Shown: positions 26,490-41,655, numbered from the stretch's first letter. The stretch: 64,000 bases of DNA from Cellulomonas chitinilytica (GCF_016862675.1 NZ_BONK01000010.1:164092-228091), one strand, 5' to 3'. The notes: generated from the letters alone by a model not told the origin. A program made the numbers and translations.

Positions 26490-26981
26490 TCACGCGTCGG
26501 GCGTGAGGTCCTTCGCGAACCAGTGGTGCGCGTACGGCTCGTCGTTGAAGGGCTCGACCTCGTCGTACCCCGAGGACCGGTAGAGCGCGACGGCCTCGCG
26601 GAGCGTCTCGTTCGTCTCCAGCCGCAGGGTCCGCACGCCGCGGTCGCGCGCATGCGCCTCGAGCTCGACGAGCAGCCGCCGGGCGAGCCCCTGCCCGCGC
26701 ACGCGCGGGTCCACCCACACCCGCTTGACCTCGGCGGTGTCGTCGTCGACGAACCGGAGTGCCCCGCAGCCCACCGGTTCGTCGCCGAGCCGGGCCACGA
26801 GCAGCAGCCCGGCCGGCGGCAACAGCTCGGCGTCGACGGCGACGTGGCTGCGCGACGGGTCGAACCCGGTGTCGAACCGTGCGGCGAGCTCGGCGGCGTA
26901 CCGGGACATCGTGGTGCGCGCGTCGGGGTGGTCGGGCGGGCAGACCTCGACCCGCACCTCGGTCGGCCGGTCGGGGCTCAT
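26490..26981 (-). CDS. GNAT-family N-acetyltransferase
   Basis: A 163-residue GNAT protein. The acetyl-CoA site is clear: VKRVWVDPRVRGQGLARRLLVELE, followed by LRLETNETLREAVALYRSSGY, the pattern of the PA4534/YiaC-like branch. It ends in a strand covering EPYAHHWFAKDL. ATG at 26981 is chosen; a GTG at 26990 is also possible. Neither has a clear Shine-Dalgarno sequence. It is located between rho, towards which it converges, and the PimB-like gene 60 bases upstream on the same strand. The acceptor substrate is unknown. Confidence 0.85.
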   Translation of the reverse strand: MSPDRPTEVRVEVCPPDHPDARTTMSRYAAELAARFDTGFDPSRSHVAVDAELLPPAGLLLVARLGDEPVGCGALRFVDDDTAEVKRVWVDPRVRGQGLARRLLVELEAHARDRGVRTLRLETNETLREAVALYRSSGYDEVEPFNDEPYAHHWFAKDLTPDA

Positions 26982-27041
26982 GGACGCCACTGTCGCCCAC
27001 CGGGCGGGTGCCGGGAAGGTGCGGAAGGAGACGCAGGCCCG

Positions 27042-28229
27042 TCAGACGGCGTCGGCGACCGGCTGCAGCCCGAGGTACGTCCGGCACGTGGCGCCGACCT
27101 GCTCCCACTGCCAGTCCCGTGCGACCCGCTCCCGGCCCAGGGCCCCCATCGCACGCGCCCGCTCGGGGTCGGTGAGCAGGTCGCAGAGCCGCGCCGCGAT
27201 CTCGGCCGGGTCGGTCGGGTCGACGACGAAGCCGGTGACTCCGTCGTCCACCGCGTCGGGCGCACCGCCGCTGCGTCCGACGACGACGGGCTTGCCGCAC
27301 GAGGCCGCCTCGAGGAACACGATGCCGAGCCCCTCGGGCTCGAGCCCCCGCAGGCGGGTCCGTGACGGCATCGCGAACACGTCGGCGGCGTCGAAGAACG
27401 GCGGCATGTCCTTCCACGGGTGCGCCCCGGCGAACGTCACCGCGTCCTGGAGGCCGAGGGCTCGCACCCGGTGCTCGAGCGTCGCTCGGTGTGGGCCGTC
27501 GCCGACCACGAGGAGCCGGGCGTCGGGCACGACGTCGCGGACGAGCGGCCAGGCCTCGACCAGGACGTCCTGACCCTTGCGCTCGACGAGCCGCGACGCG
27601 GTGACGACGAGCGGTGTCGTCGGGGTCAGGCCGAACCGCTCGCGGACCTCGGCGCCGCCGCAGCCGGGACGGAACCGTGCCGAGTCGACGCCCGGCGCGA
27701 GGCGGCGCTGCTTCGCCCGCCCGGCGGGGGACAGCGCGTGCCCGATCTGGTCGCGGCACCAGGCGGAGATGTACGTGAGGTCGTCGACGTCGTCGCCGAT
27801 GCGCCGCAGCAGGCGGCGGGTCACCGGCATCCGCGCCCACCAGACCTCGTGGCCGTGCGTGAGGGCCACGACGCGCTCGGCGCCGGCGGCCCGCAGCGCG
27901 GGGGCGAGCAGTCCGAGCGGGGCGGACGCGCCGAACAGGACCCGGTCGCAGCCGTGCTCGCGGAAGGCGGAGACGACGTCGCGGCGGACGCGACGGGTCG
28001 GCAGGAGCGTCGCCGCGCGGTCCCGGACGACGGGGTAGGGCAGCTCGGCGTCGTACGCGGCGTCGCCGGGCATCGACGCGGTGTAGACGACGACCTCGCC
28101 GGGTGGGAACAGGTCGCTCAGGGCGGCCACGAACGCCTCGATGCCGCCCTGCCGGGTCGGGAAGTCGTTCGTCACGACGAGCGTCCTGGGCAATCTGTCC
28201 TCCGGGGCAACGATCTCGGTCGCATTCAT
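27042..28229 (-). CDS. GT4 glycosyltransferase, PimB-like
   Basis: A 395-residue GT-B glycosyltransferase of family GT4, most like PimB', the mannosyltransferase that adds the second mannose to phosphatidylinositol monomannoside at the cytosolic face of the membrane. Evidence: the N-terminal [17 protein letters not shown] with its acceptor-binding loop, and the donor-binding C-terminal part with [22 protein letters not shown] and the EX7E motif in [20 protein letters not shown] at 28229 is used. It is divergent from rpmE. Assignment to PIM synthesis is from similarity to the family; another lipid acceptor is possible. Confidence 0.8.
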   Translation of the reverse strand: MNATEIVAPEDRLPRTLVVTNDFPTRQGGIEAFVAALSDLFPPGEVVVYTASMPGDAAYDAELPYPVVRDRAATLLPTRRVRRDVVSAFREHGCDRVLFGASAPLGLLAPALRAAGAERVVALTHGHEVWWARMPVTRRLLRRIGDDVDDLTYISAWCRDQIGHALSPAGRAKQRRLAPGVDSARFRPGCGGAEVRERFGLTPTTPLVVTASRLVERKGQDVLVEAWPLVRDVVPDARLLVVGDGPHRATLEHRVRALGLQDAVTFAGAHPWKDMPPFFDAADVFAMPSRTRLRGLEPEGLGIVFLEAASCGKPVVVGRSGGAPDAVDDGVTGFVVDPTDPAEIAARLCDLLTDPERARAMGALGRERVARDWQWEQVGATCRTYLGLQPVADAV

Positions 28230-28300
28230 CGTAGGACCGCTGACCCGGACCGGACTGCGGGCGTCCATCGGGATGATTTCGGGCTGCCCCGCCGTTCTGG

Positions 28301-28306
28301 CACAAT
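28301..28306 (+). promoter_or_regulatory. -10 box of rpmE
   Basis: CACAAT, with start expected near 28313, fits a leader of about 67 bases. A -35 (TTCGGG at 28278-28283) is poor. Confidence 0.35.
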
Positions 28307-28379
28307 GTTCTGCTGGTCTGCGGTTCACCTGTGCGCGTTCGCGTGCGGGACCCGGGGACACCCCATCAAGGAGAATCCC

Positions 28380-28595
28380 GTGAAGTCTGACATCCACCCG
28401 GAGTACGTGGTCACCGAGGTCACGTGCACCTGCGGCAACACGTTCGTCACGCGTTCGACGGTGACGAGCGGCAAGATCCACGCCGACGTCTGCAGCGCCT
28501 GCCACCCGTTCTACACGGGCAAGCAGAAGATCCTCGACACCGGTGGCCGTGTGGCCCGGTTCGAGGCCCGCTACGGCAAGAAGCCGGCCAACTAG
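28380..28595 (+). CDS. rpmE: 50S ribosomal protein L31, zinc-binding form
   Basis: A 71-residue large-subunit ribosomal protein. The GTG at 28380 follows AAGGAG (28368-28373) with ideal spacing. It is the C+ form: cysteines in VTCTCGNTF and [10 protein letters not shown] form a zinc ribbon, and the C-terminal [13 protein letters not shown] is typical. Zinc-bound L31 is usually replaced by a paralogue under zinc limitation, but no Zur box was seen here. A bipartite terminator hairpin follows directly, making it monocistronic and separate from prfA. Confidence 0.97.
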   Translation: MKSDIHPEYVVTEVTCTCGNTFVTRSTVTSGKIHADVCSACHPFYTGKQKILDTGGRVARFEARYGKKPAN

Positions 28596-28601
28596 CACCC
28601 T

Positions 28602-28669
28602 CGCAGCGCCGGTGCCCGGCGCGGACGACTGCCCTCCATGGCAGTGTCCGCGTGGGCACCGGCGCTGCG
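28602..28669 (+). terminator. Bipartite terminator hairpin after rpmE
   Basis: A perfect 16-bp stem (28602-28617 against 28654-28669) encloses a second near-perfect stem (GCGGAC-CTGCC against GGCAG-GTCCGC). It begins seven bases after the rpmE stop and is followed by CGTTGTC. Confidence 0.8.
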
Positions 28670-28772
28670 TCGTTGTCAGGACCGTCCCCGGGGCGGCCCT
28701 CCGCTCCGCTGGGCGCCCGCCGCAGGGCGCTCCCCGGCGGGCGTCCGCGATCGGTGCACCCAGGAGAACCCC

Positions 28773-29867
28773 ATGAGCGACGCGTTCGCCGCCGCCGAGC
28801 CGCTGCTCGCCGAGCACGCCGAGATCGAGGCGCAGCTCGCCGACCCCGGGGTGCACGCGGACGCCGCACGGGCCCGACGGCTCGGCCGCCGCTACGCCGA
28901 GCTCGGCCGCGTCGCGCAGGCCTACCGGGCGTGGCGGTCCGCCAGCGACGACGCGGACGCCGCGCAGGAGCTCGCCGAGGTCGACGAGGCCTTCGCCGCG
29001 GAGCTGCCCCTGCTGCGCGAGGCCGCCGACGCCGCCGCCGCACGCCTGCGCAACGTGCTGATCCCGCGGGACCCCGACGACGCCCGCGACGTCATCCTCG
29101 AGATCAAGGCCGGGGAGGGCGGCGAGGAGTCCGCGCTGTTCGCCGGAGACCTCCTGCGGATGTACGTCCGGTACGCCGAACGGATGGGCTGGTCGACGCA
29201 GGTGCTCGAGGCCACCGAGTCCGACCTGGGCGGGTTCAAGGACGTCCAGGTCGCCGTGAAGGCCCGCGGTGCGGCCGCCCCCGAGGACGGCGTGTGGGCG
29301 CACCTGAAGTACGAGGGCGGCGTGCACCGCGTGCAGCGCGTCCCCGTCACGGAGTCGCAGGGGCGCATCCACACGTCCGCCGCCGGCGTGCTCGTCTTCC
29401 CGGAGGCCGAGGACGAGGGCGAGGTCGAGATCGACCCGAACGACCTGCGGATCGACGTCTACCGCTCGTCCGGTCCGGGCGGCCAGTCCGTCAACACCAC
29501 CGACTCCGCCGTCCGCATCACGCACGTGCCGACCGGCATCGTCGTGTCGATGCAGAACGAGAAGTCGCAGCTGCAGAACCGCGAGCAGGCCATGCGGGTC
29601 CTGCGCGCACGGCTCCTGGCCGCCCGCCAGGAGGAGGCCGCCGCCGCGGCCAGCGAAGCCCGGCGCAGCCAGGTCCGCACCGTGGACCGCTCGGAGCGGA
29701 TCCGGACGTACAACTTCCCCGAGAACCGGATCGCGGACCACCGCACCGGCTACAAGGCGTACAACCTCGACACGGTGCTCGGCGGCGAGCTCGGACCCGT
29801 CGTGCAGTCCGCGGTCGACGCCGACGAGGCGGCCCGGCTGGCAGCGGCGGCGGGGACGGCGCCGTGA
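28773..29867 (+). CDS. prfA: Peptide chain release factor 1
   Basis: Recognises UAA and UAG and triggers peptide release on the ribosome. ATG at 28773 follows AGGAGA; 364 residues, standard. The PCRF domain covers residues 20-200; the tripeptide anticodon region lies in [19 protein letters not shown]; the GGQ loop is [20 protein letters not shown], whose glutamine is the substrate of the PrmC methyltransferase encoded next. The stop overlaps the prmC start (GTGA). It begins a chain of five overlapping genes. Confidence 0.97.
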   Translation: MSDAFAAAEPLLAEHAEIEAQLADPGVHADAARARRLGRRYAELGRVAQAYRAWRSASDDADAAQELAEVDEAFAAELPLLREAADAAAARLRNVLIPRDPDDARDVILEIKAGEGGEESALFAGDLLRMYVRYAERMGWSTQVLEATESDLGGFKDVQVAVKARGAAAPEDGVWAHLKYEGGVHRVQRVPVTESQGRIHTSAAGVLVFPEAEDEGEVEIDPNDLRIDVYRSSGPGGQSVNTTDSAVRITHVPTGIVVSMQNEKSQLQNREQAMRVLRARLLAARQEEAAAAASEARRSQVRTVDRSERIRTYNFPENRIADHRTGYKAYNLDTVLGGELGPVVQSAVDADEAARLAAAAGTAP

Positions 29868-30880
29868 CGGGCGCGACGTCGACCGACGGGCCGCCGCGGC
29901 CGGACCCCGGTCTGCGTGCGCTCGTCGAGGGTGCGGCCCGCCTGCTCGACGAGGCAGGCGTCGCCTCGCCGCGCAGCGACGCGACCGTGCTCGCGGCGTA
30001 CGCGCTCGGCGTGGAGCGGCTCGAGCTCGTGCTGCCCCCGCCCGTGCCGGCGGGCTTCGCGGAACGGTTCGCGCACCTCGTCGAGCGGCGCCGCCTGCGC
30101 GAGCCGCTCCAGCACATCACCGGGTCGACCGGGTTCCGCTACCTCACGATGCACGTCGAGCCGGGTGTCTTCGTGCCCCGCCCCGAGACGGAGCAGGTCG
30201 CCCAGGTCGCGGTCGACGAGGCCGCCCGGCTGGTCGCCGAGGGACGGTCGCCCGTCGTCGTCGACCTGTGCTGCGGGGCCGGCGGCATCGCCGTCGCCGT
30301 CGCGACCGAGGTGCCGACGGCTCACGTGGCCGCGGTCGACGCCTCGCCCGCCGCGGTCGCGCTGACCCGCCGCAACGCCGACGCCCACGGGGCGCCGGAG
30401 CTGCGGGTCGAGCTCGGCGACGTGCGGGACGCCGCGCTGCTCGCCGACCTCGCCGGGCGCGTCGACGTCCTCGTCTCGAACCCGCCGTACATCCCGCCGG
30501 ACGCCGTGCCGGTGGACCCCGAGGTCCGCGACCACGACCCCGACCTGGCCCTGTACGGCGGCGGTGTCGACGGGCTCGAGATCCCGCGCGCCGTGCTGGC
30601 CGCCGCCGCCCGGCTGCTCGTGCCCGGCGGGCTCCTCGTGATGGAGCATGCCGAGGTCCAGGACGCCGCCGCGCGTCGGGACGCCGAGGCGACCGGGGCG
30701 TTCGTCCAGGTCGGCACGAAGCCCGACCTCACCGGCCGCCCCCGGATGCTCGTCGCGCGCCGTGCGCACCCCGCGGCGCCTCCCGCGGCGCCCCCCGCGG
30801 CGCACCGTACGACGCACCCCGGCGCTCCCGGCACGTCCGGCGGGTCGCCCACCGACACCGTGGGAGGATCGCAGGCGTGA
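29864..30880 (+). CDS. prmC: Release factor glutamine methyltransferase
   Basis: SAM-dependent enzyme that N5-methylates the GGQ glutamine of RF1 and RF2. The GTG overlaps the prfA stop; 338 residues. The N-terminal helical domain recognises the factor ([30 protein letters not shown]); motif I is [16 protein letters not shown] and motif IV is SNPPYIP. The last 40 residues are Ala/Pro/His/Thr/Gly-rich with no family counterpart. Overlap with the next gene is again GTGA. Confidence 0.95.
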   Translation: MTGATSTDGPPRPDPGLRALVEGAARLLDEAGVASPRSDATVLAAYALGVERLELVLPPPVPAGFAERFAHLVERRRLREPLQHITGSTGFRYLTMHVEPGVFVPRPETEQVAQVAVDEAARLVAEGRSPVVVDLCCGAGGIAVAVATEVPTAHVAAVDASPAAVALTRRNADAHGAPELRVELGDVRDAALLADLAGRVDVLVSNPPYIPPDAVPVDPEVRDHDPDLALYGGGVDGLEIPRAVLAAAARLLVPGGLLVMEHAEVQDAAARRDAEATGAFVQVGTKPDLTGRPRMLVARRAHPAAPPAAPPAAHRTTHPGAPGTSGGSPTDTVGGSQA

Positions 30881-31608
30881 ACGAGCGGATCTCGGCAGCC
30901 GACGACCCGAGCACCTGGGGACCCGCGATCGACGAGGCGGTCAACGCGGTCGCCCGCGGCGCGCTCGTCGTCCTGCCCACGGACACCGTGTACGGCATCG
31001 GCGCCGACGCGTTCACCCCGTCCGCCGTGCAGGCGCTGCTCGACGCCAAGGGCCGCGGCCGGCAGATGCCGCCGCCGGTCCTCATCCCCGACGTGCGGAC
31101 CCTCGACGGCCTCGCGACGGCCGTCCCCGCCGGCGCCCGCGCGCTGGCGGAGGCCTTCTGGCCCGGGGGGCTGACGCTCATCGTGCAGGCCCAGCCGTCG
31201 CTCGCGTGGGACCTCGGCGAGACCCGCGGCACGGTCGCGCTGCGCGTGCCCGACCACCCGACCGCCCTCGCCCTCCTGCGCCGCACGGGGCCGATGGCCG
31301 TGTCCAGCGCGAACCGGACCGGCTCACCCGCCGCCGTGACCGCGCAGGACGCCTACGACCAGCTCGGCGAGTCCGTCGCCGTGTACCTCGACGCCGGCGC
31401 GGCGCCGGGCGGCGTGGCCTCGACCATCGTCGACGCCACCGGGGACCGGCTGCGGCTCGTGCGTGCCGGTGCGCTGTCGCTGGACCAGCTGCGGGAGATC
31501 ACCCCGGTCGACGAGCCGGAGGCAGCGGCGCCGGCGGCTCCGGCGACGACGGCGTCCGGCTCCACCGCGGACGCCGACCCACCGGCCCCGGGGGGCTCGA
31601 CGGCATGA
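30877..31608 (+). CDS. L-threonylcarbamoyladenylate synthase (YrdC/Sua5 domain)
   Basis: Makes threonylcarbamoyl-AMP from threonine, bicarbonate and ATP for t6A37 modification of ANN-decoding tRNAs. 243 residues; the YrdC core spans residues 15-205, with VVLPTDTVYGIGADAF, KGRGRQMPPPVLI, FWPGGLTLIVQA and MAVSSANRTGSPA. There is no complete C-terminal Sua5 domain, only a low-complexity tail. Starts with GTG within the prmC stop and ends within the next start, so it is translationally coupled both ways. Known as tsaC or sua5 in relatives; I leave the choice open. Confidence 0.93.
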   Translation: MNERISAADDPSTWGPAIDEAVNAVARGALVVLPTDTVYGIGADAFTPSAVQALLDAKGRGRQMPPPVLIPDVRTLDGLATAVPAGARALAEAFWPGGLTLIVQAQPSLAWDLGETRGTVALRVPDHPTALALLRRTGPMAVSSANRTGSPAAVTAQDAYDQLGESVAVYLDAGAAPGGVASTIVDATGDRLRLVRAGALSLDQLREITPVDEPEAAAPAAPATTASGSTADADPPAPGGSTA

Positions 31609-32813
31609 GGGTCTACGTCCTGGTCCTGCTCATCGCCGCGGCGGTCGCGTACCTCGTCACGCCGCTCGCACGGTGGTGCGCCCTGCGCTGGGGCGCCATC
31701 ACGGCGGTGCGCGACCGGGACGTGCACGCGATCCCCACGCCGCGGCTCGGCGGGATGGCGATGTTCGCCGGCCTCCTCGTCGCCATCCTCATGGCGAGCC
31801 GGCTGCCGTTCCTGCACTCGCTGTACGGCAACCCGCGACCGCTCATCGGCATCGTCGGGGGAGCGGCCCTGGTCTGCGCGCTCGGCGTGGCGGACGACAT
31901 CTGGGACCTCGACTGGCTCACCAAGCTCATGGGCCAGGTGCTGGCCGCCGGGTTCCTCGCGTGGCAGGGCGTGCAGCTCTACCAGCTCCCGTTCGGGGAC
32001 GTGAACGTCATCAGCTCGACGCGGATGTGGACGTTCCTCACGGTGCTGACGGTGGTCATCGCCATGAACGCGGTGAACTTCGTCGACGGCCTCGACGGGC
32101 TGGCCGCGGGTGTGCTCGCGATCGGCGGCACCGCGTTCTTCCTCTACGCGTACCTGCTCACCCGGACCGCGGGCGGGGCCGACTACGCGAGCCTCGCGGC
32201 ACTCGTGCTCGCCGCGCTGGTCGGCGCATGCCTCGGGTTCCTGCCGCACAACTTCTATCCGGCGCGCATCTTCATGGGGGACTCGGGCGCGATGGTGCTC
32301 GGGTTCGTGATCTCCGCGGCGGCGATCCTCGTGACCGGGCAGATCGACACGGAGTCCGTGATGAACCGGCAGCGGTTCCCGGCGTTCCTGCCGATCCTGC
32401 TGCCGTTCGCCGTGCTGCTGCTGCCTCTGCTCGACATGGTGCTCGCCGTGGTCCGCCGGGTCGGCGCGGGCAGGTCGCCGTTCCATCCGGACCGCATGCA
32501 TCTGCACCACCGGCTGCTCGGCCTGGGCCACTCGCACCGCCGGGCGGTCGCCGTGATGTACATCTGGACCGCGGTCTTCGCCTTCGGCGTCTCGGCCCTG
32601 GTGGTCTGGTCGACCACCGAGGTGCTCATCTGCTTCGGGATCGGCGTCGTCGTCGCCACCGCGCTCACCCTCGGCCCGCTGCGCGGCCGGTCGACGCCCG
32701 ACCCGGCACCGGACCCCGCGCACGACCCGCCGGCCGGCCCGACCGCCGGCCCCGCGACCGACCAGGGGCCCGGAGCCCCGCTGCCCGTCCCCACCCCGGA
32801 GGAAGTCCGATGA
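31605..32813 (+). CDS. wecA: Undecaprenyl-phosphate GlcNAc-1-phosphate transferase (WecA/TagO family)
   Basis: Integral membrane PNPT enzyme that transfers a HexNAc-1-phosphate to a polyprenyl phosphate, starting cell-wall linker or glycopolymer synthesis. 402 residues with about ten or eleven transmembrane segments. Family motifs: the early HAIPTPRLGG, the Mg site VADDIWDLDWLTKL, NAVNFVDGLDGLAAG, FMGDSGAM, and the cytoplasmic His-loop DRMHLHHRLLGLGHSHR. The C-terminal 45 residues are Pro/Ala/Asp-rich. ATG lies inside the previous gene's stop, ATGA, and the stop overlaps the atpI-like start. Decaprenyl phosphate may be the carrier in actinobacteria. Confidence 0.93.
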   Translation: MRVYVLVLLIAAAVAYLVTPLARWCALRWGAITAVRDRDVHAIPTPRLGGMAMFAGLLVAILMASRLPFLHSLYGNPRPLIGIVGGAALVCALGVADDIWDLDWLTKLMGQVLAAGFLAWQGVQLYQLPFGDVNVISSTRMWTFLTVLTVVIAMNAVNFVDGLDGLAAGVLAIGGTAFFLYAYLLTRTAGGADYASLAALVLAALVGACLGFLPHNFYPARIFMGDSGAMVLGFVISAAAILVTGQIDTESVMNRQRFPAFLPILLPFAVLLLPLLDMVLAVVRRVGAGRSPFHPDRMHLHHRLLGLGHSHRRAVAVMYIWTAVFAFGVSALVVWSTTEVLICFGIGVVVATALTLGPLRGRSTPDPAPDPAHDPPAGPTAGPATDQGPGAPLPVPTPEEVR

Positions 32814-33334
32814 CGAACGCCCCCACGCCGGGCGCCCGCCCCCCGATGAGCGAGCAGGCCGTCGAGGCGGTGGTCCGTCAGGCGTTCCGCGACATGCTCG
32901 TGCTGCTGGGCGTCCTGCTCGTGCTCGGCGTCGGCATCGGCGTGCTCGTCGCGGGGGCCGCCGGCGCCTGGGGCGCGCTGCTCGGGGTCGCGATCGCGCT
33001 GGTCTTCTCGGGGACCACCGTGCTGTCCGTGCTGGCGACGGTCCGCAGCACGCCCGCCCGCACGTCCGCGGTGATCATGGGCGCCTGGCTGGCCAAGATC
33101 GTCGTGGTCTTCGTCGCGCTCGCGGTGCTCAGCCGGTTCGACTTCTACGACCGCGTCGTGCTCGGCGTCGTCCTGTTCGCCGGGGTGCTCGGATCGGCGA
33201 TCCTCGACCTGCGCGCGGTCCAGCGCGGCCACGTCCCGTACATCGAGCCGGCCCCCGCCGCGGGACCCTCTGACGCGCCCTCCGACGCGCGGTCCGACGG
33301 CGCGGACGACCGGCCGGAGCACGCCGACTCATAG
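32810..33334 (+). CDS. AtpI-like membrane protein
   Basis: A 174-residue protein with four hydrophobic segments (about 30-48, 52-75, 85-105, 112-130) and a Pro/Asp/Ser-rich tail. Its place just before atpB and its topology match the ATP synthase subunit I group, which helps c-ring assembly or Mg2+ uptake. The ATG has GGAGG about seven bases upstream and overlaps the wecA stop (ATGA). Sequence similarity to AtpI is not strong enough to be certain. Confidence 0.7.
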   Translation: MTNAPTPGARPPMSEQAVEAVVRQAFRDMLVLLGVLLVLGVGIGVLVAGAAGAWGALLGVAIALVFSGTTVLSVLATVRSTPARTSAVIMGAWLAKIVVVFVALAVLSRFDFYDRVVLGVVLFAGVLGSAILDLRAVQRGHVPYIEPAPAAGPSDAPSDARSDGADDRPEHADS

Positions 33335-33349
33335 GTTAGGCTTCCCCGC
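33331..33349 (+). promoter_or_regulatory. Possible atp promoter region with DtxR-like half site
   Basis: ATAGGTTAGGCTTCCCCGC matches the left half of the DtxR/IdeR iron box TTAGGTTAGGCT-AACCTAA, but the right half is poor (about 13 of 19). TAGGTT and TAGGCT within it could also act as -10 boxes for atpB. Confidence 0.3.
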
Positions 33350-33425
33350 ATACACGACGGCCAAGTGTCGCCAGCGTGCCCGCGCCGAAGCGGGCGGGCG
33401 ACACCCTCGACCTCAGGAGACCGCC

Positions 33426-35129
<1,704 letters not shown>

Positions 35130-35130
<1 letters not shown>

Positions 35131-35942
35131 TGCGCGGGACGAGTCGGGCGTCGCTGGCGGTCGCCGAGGAGCGGTGGGAGCCGGTCCTGAGCGCTGCCGG
35201 TGCGCAGGCGTCGGTGCTGGGCGAGCAGCTGTTCGCCCTGGTCGACGCGCTGGACTCCTCCGGCTCGCTGCGCCGGACACTGGCCGACCCGTCGATCGAC
35301 GGTGACGCGAAGGCAGGCCTCGTCGGCCGGCTGCTCGCCGCGGCGGACCCCCGGGTCGTCGAGGCGGCGCAGGGGCTGGTGCGGTCGCGGTGGTCGGCGG
35401 ACGCCGACGTGGCCGACGCGGTCGAGCACCTGGCGTTCCACGCCGTGCTCGCCACCGCCGAGGCCGACGGCACGCTCGGCCAGGTCGAGGACGAGCTGTT
35501 CCGGTTCTCGCGCGCCCTCGCCGGGCAGCGTGAGGTGCGCCGGGCGCTGTTCGACACCACCGTGCTCGCGGAGGCCCGCGTGCACCTGGTGGACCAGATC
35601 ATCGCCGGGCGCGTGTCGCCCGTGACGCTGCTGGTCGCCGAGCGCGTCGCGGCGGCGCCGCGCGGTCGCCGGTACGTGGCGAGCCTCGGTCACCTGTCCG
35701 ACCTCATCGCGGACCGTCGCAACCGTCAGGTCGCCACCGTGCACTCGGCCTCGCCGCTCAGCACGGCCCAGCGTGACCGGCTCGCGGAGATCCTCCGGAG
35801 TGCCTACGGTCGCGAGATCCAGCTCAACACCGTGCTCGACCCGCAGATCCTCGGTGGCCTGCGCGTGCAGGTGGGACCGCAGGTCGTGGACGCGACCGTG
35901 CTCGCCCGCCTCGCCGACGCCCGCCGACGACTGGCGAGCTGA
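35130..35942 (+). CDS. atpH: ATP synthase F1 subunit delta
   Basis: Links the b stalk to the top of the alpha3-beta3 head. 270 residues, longer than the 180 of E. coli and typical of actinobacteria, because of extra N-terminal helices. The C-terminal family motif is EIQLNTVLDPQILGGLRVQVG. The ATG overlaps the atpF TGA by one base. Confidence 0.95.
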
Positions 35943-36011
35943 CCTGCGCGCCCGCGCGCACCAGACATGTGAGACCGCACGCACCGCGTGCGCCACGACA
36001 GGAGAGAAGCA

Positions 36012-37640
<1,629 letters not shown>

Positions 37641-37641
37641 G

Positions 37642-40087
<2,446 letters not shown>

Positions 40088-40102
40088 TCCGTCGGGTCCT
40101 GT

Positions 40103-40168
40103 GACTCCGCGGGGAGTCGCCGTCCGAGGGCGGCGACGTCCGGGAGGCGCCGCAACCGGCGCCTCCCG
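40103..40168 (+). repeat. Three successive hairpins between atpD and atpC
   Basis: GACTCC-GCGG-GGAGTC (40103-40118), a six-bp stem TCGCCG/CGGCGA (40117-40136) and a perfect 12-bp stem with a CAAC loop (40141-40168). They sit 16 bases after atpD and 30 bases before atpC. Confidence 0.8.
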
Positions 40169-40197
40169 GCCCCGATCGAACATGAAGGAGAAGGTCA

Positions 40198-40488
40198 GTG
40201 GCTGACATCGAGGTCGACCTCGTCGCCGCCGATGGCAAGGTCTGGTCGGGCACTGCCCAGCGGATCATCGCGCCCGCGGGCGACGGCGAGATGGGTATCC
40301 TCGCCGGTCACACACCGGTGCTGACCGTGCTCAAGCCCGGCGAGATCCGGGTGCTCCCGGCCGGCGGCGGTGAGGTCATGCGCTGGCAGGTCGAGGGCGG
40401 GTTCCTGTCGTTCGACTCGAACCAGGCCACCGTGGTCGTCGACTCGGTGGTCAGCGGCGGACGCAGCTCCGCGGCGTCGGGGCACTGA
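40198..40488 (+). CDS. atpC: ATP synthase F1 subunit epsilon
   Basis: Rotor subunit that couples gamma to the c-ring and inhibits ATP hydrolysis. 96 residues: only the N-terminal beta-sandwich (VDLVAADGKVWSGTAQRI, GEMGILAGHTPVLTVL) is present. The C-terminal helix pair that inhibits the enzyme in E. coli is missing, as in other short actinobacterial epsilons. GTG at 40198 follows AAGGAGAAGG. Confidence 0.95.
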   Translation: MADIEVDLVAADGKVWSGTAQRIIAPAGDGEMGILAGHTPVLTVLKPGEIRVLPAGGGEVMRWQVEGGFLSFDSNQATVVVDSVVSGGRSSAASGH

Positions 40489-40501
40489 GGGTCCGCCTGG
40501 C

Positions 40502-40906
40502 GTGAGCGGGGTCGAGGTCGTTCTGGTGGTGGGGGCGGTCGTCATCGTCCTCGTGCTGGTCGGCCTGGCGCTGTCCCGTGCGCACACCCTCGACCGTCGG
40601 GTCGGCTCGTTCCGGTGCGCGTTCGGCCGTTCCGCGGCGGGACCGTGGTCGGCGGGTATCGCGCAGTACGGTGCCCGCCAGCTGTACTGGTGGCGGCGCA
40701 CGTCCCTCGCGCCCCGGCCGGCGGTCCGGTGGGACCGGGTCGGCCTGAGCGTCGTGGAGCGTCGGGCGGTCGAGGGCACCGGGCAGGTCGTGTTGACGTG
40801 CCGCAGCGGTGCGCAGGACGTGTTCCTGCAGATGTCCCCGGAGGCGTACGCCGGGTTGACGTCCTGGATCGAGGCGACGCCGTCGCGCGTCGGCTCGGTC
40901 ATCTGA
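40502..40906 (+). CDS. DUF2550 membrane protein
   Basis: A 134-residue conserved actinobacterial protein of unknown function. One N-terminal transmembrane helix ([21 protein letters not shown]) is followed by a small cytoplasmic domain rich in Arg and Trp ([18 protein letters not shown]). The GTG at 40502 is 13 bases after atpC, with GAGGG upstream. It is habitually found between atpC and nucS, as here, but has no assigned role in the ATP synthase. Confidence 0.8.
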   Translation: MSGVEVVLVVGAVVIVLVLVGLALSRAHTLDRRVGSFRCAFGRSAAGPWSAGIAQYGARQLYWWRRTSLAPRPAVRWDRVGLSVVERRAVEGTGQVVLTCRSGAQDVFLQMSPEAYAGLTSWIEATPSRVGSVI

Positions 40907-40929
40907 TCCCCAGCTCTCCGAGGACTCTC

Positions 40930-41625
40930 ATGCGTCTCGTCGTCGCCCGCTGCGCCGCCCGCTACAGCGGCCGGCTCAACGCGCACCTGCCGCTCGCGAC
41001 GCGGCTGCTCGTCGTCAAGGCCGACGGCAGCGTGCTGCTGCACTCGGACGGCGGCTCGTACAAGCCGCTCAACTGGATGAGCCCGCCGTGCACGCTCGCG
41101 GTCGGTGAGCCGGACGACGAGTCCCGCGCGGCGGGCGTCACGCAGACGTGGGTCGTCCAGCACCAGAAGTCGGACGACCGGCTCGAGATCGAGCTGTACG
41201 ACGTGCTGCACGACTCCGCGCACGACCTGGGGGTGGACCCCGGTCTGGTGAAGGACGGCGTCGAGGCGCACCTGCAGGAGCTGCTGGCGGCGCAGATCGC
41301 GCTGCTCGGCTCGGGGCACAGCCTGATCCGGCGGGAGTTCCCGACGGCGATCGGGCCGGTGGACATCCTCGCGAAGGACCCGTCGGGCGGCACGGTGGCC
41401 GTCGAGATCAAGCGGCGGGGTGACATCGACGGCGTCGAGCAGCTGACCCGGTACCTGGAGCTGCTCAACCGCGACCCGTTGCTCGCGCCGGTGCGGGGTG
41501 TGTTCGCCGCGCAGGAGATCAAGCCGCAGGCGCGCGTGCTCGCGACGGACCGTGGCATCGGCTGCCTGGTGCTCGACTACGACGCGATGCGCGGCGTCGA
41601 CGACGTGGACGCCCGCCTGTTCTGA
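40930..41625 (+). CDS. nucS: Mismatch-specific endonuclease NucS (EndoMS)
   Basis: Cleaves both strands at mismatches in the MutS/MutL-independent repair of actinobacteria. 231 residues: an N-terminal DNA-binding/dimerisation domain (residues 1-115) and a RecB-like nuclease domain with the catalytic cluster PVDILAKD and [22 protein letters not shown] (Asp, Glu-x-Lys, Gln). The C-terminus in relatives binds the beta clamp; here it ends VDARLF, a clamp-motif-like end. ATG at 40930 follows GAGGA. Last gene of the atp transcription unit before a hairpin at 41637-41655. Confidence 0.95.
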   Translation: MRLVVARCAARYSGRLNAHLPLATRLLVVKADGSVLLHSDGGSYKPLNWMSPPCTLAVGEPDDESRAAGVTQTWVVQHQKSDDRLEIELYDVLHDSAHDLGVDPGLVKDGVEAHLQELLAAQIALLGSGHSLIRREFPTAIGPVDILAKDPSGGTVAVEIKRRGDIDGVEQLTRYLELLNRDPLLAPVRGVFAAQEIKPQARVLATDRGIGCLVLDYDAMRGVDDVDARLF

Positions 41626-41636
41626 CGGTCGCACCG

Positions 41637-41655
41637 CCCCCGGATGTGCCGGGGG
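41637..41655 (+). terminator. Hairpin after nucS
   Basis: CCCCCGG (41637-41643) pairs with CCGGGGG (41649-41655) around a 5-base loop, 11 bases after the nucS stop. Confidence 0.55.
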
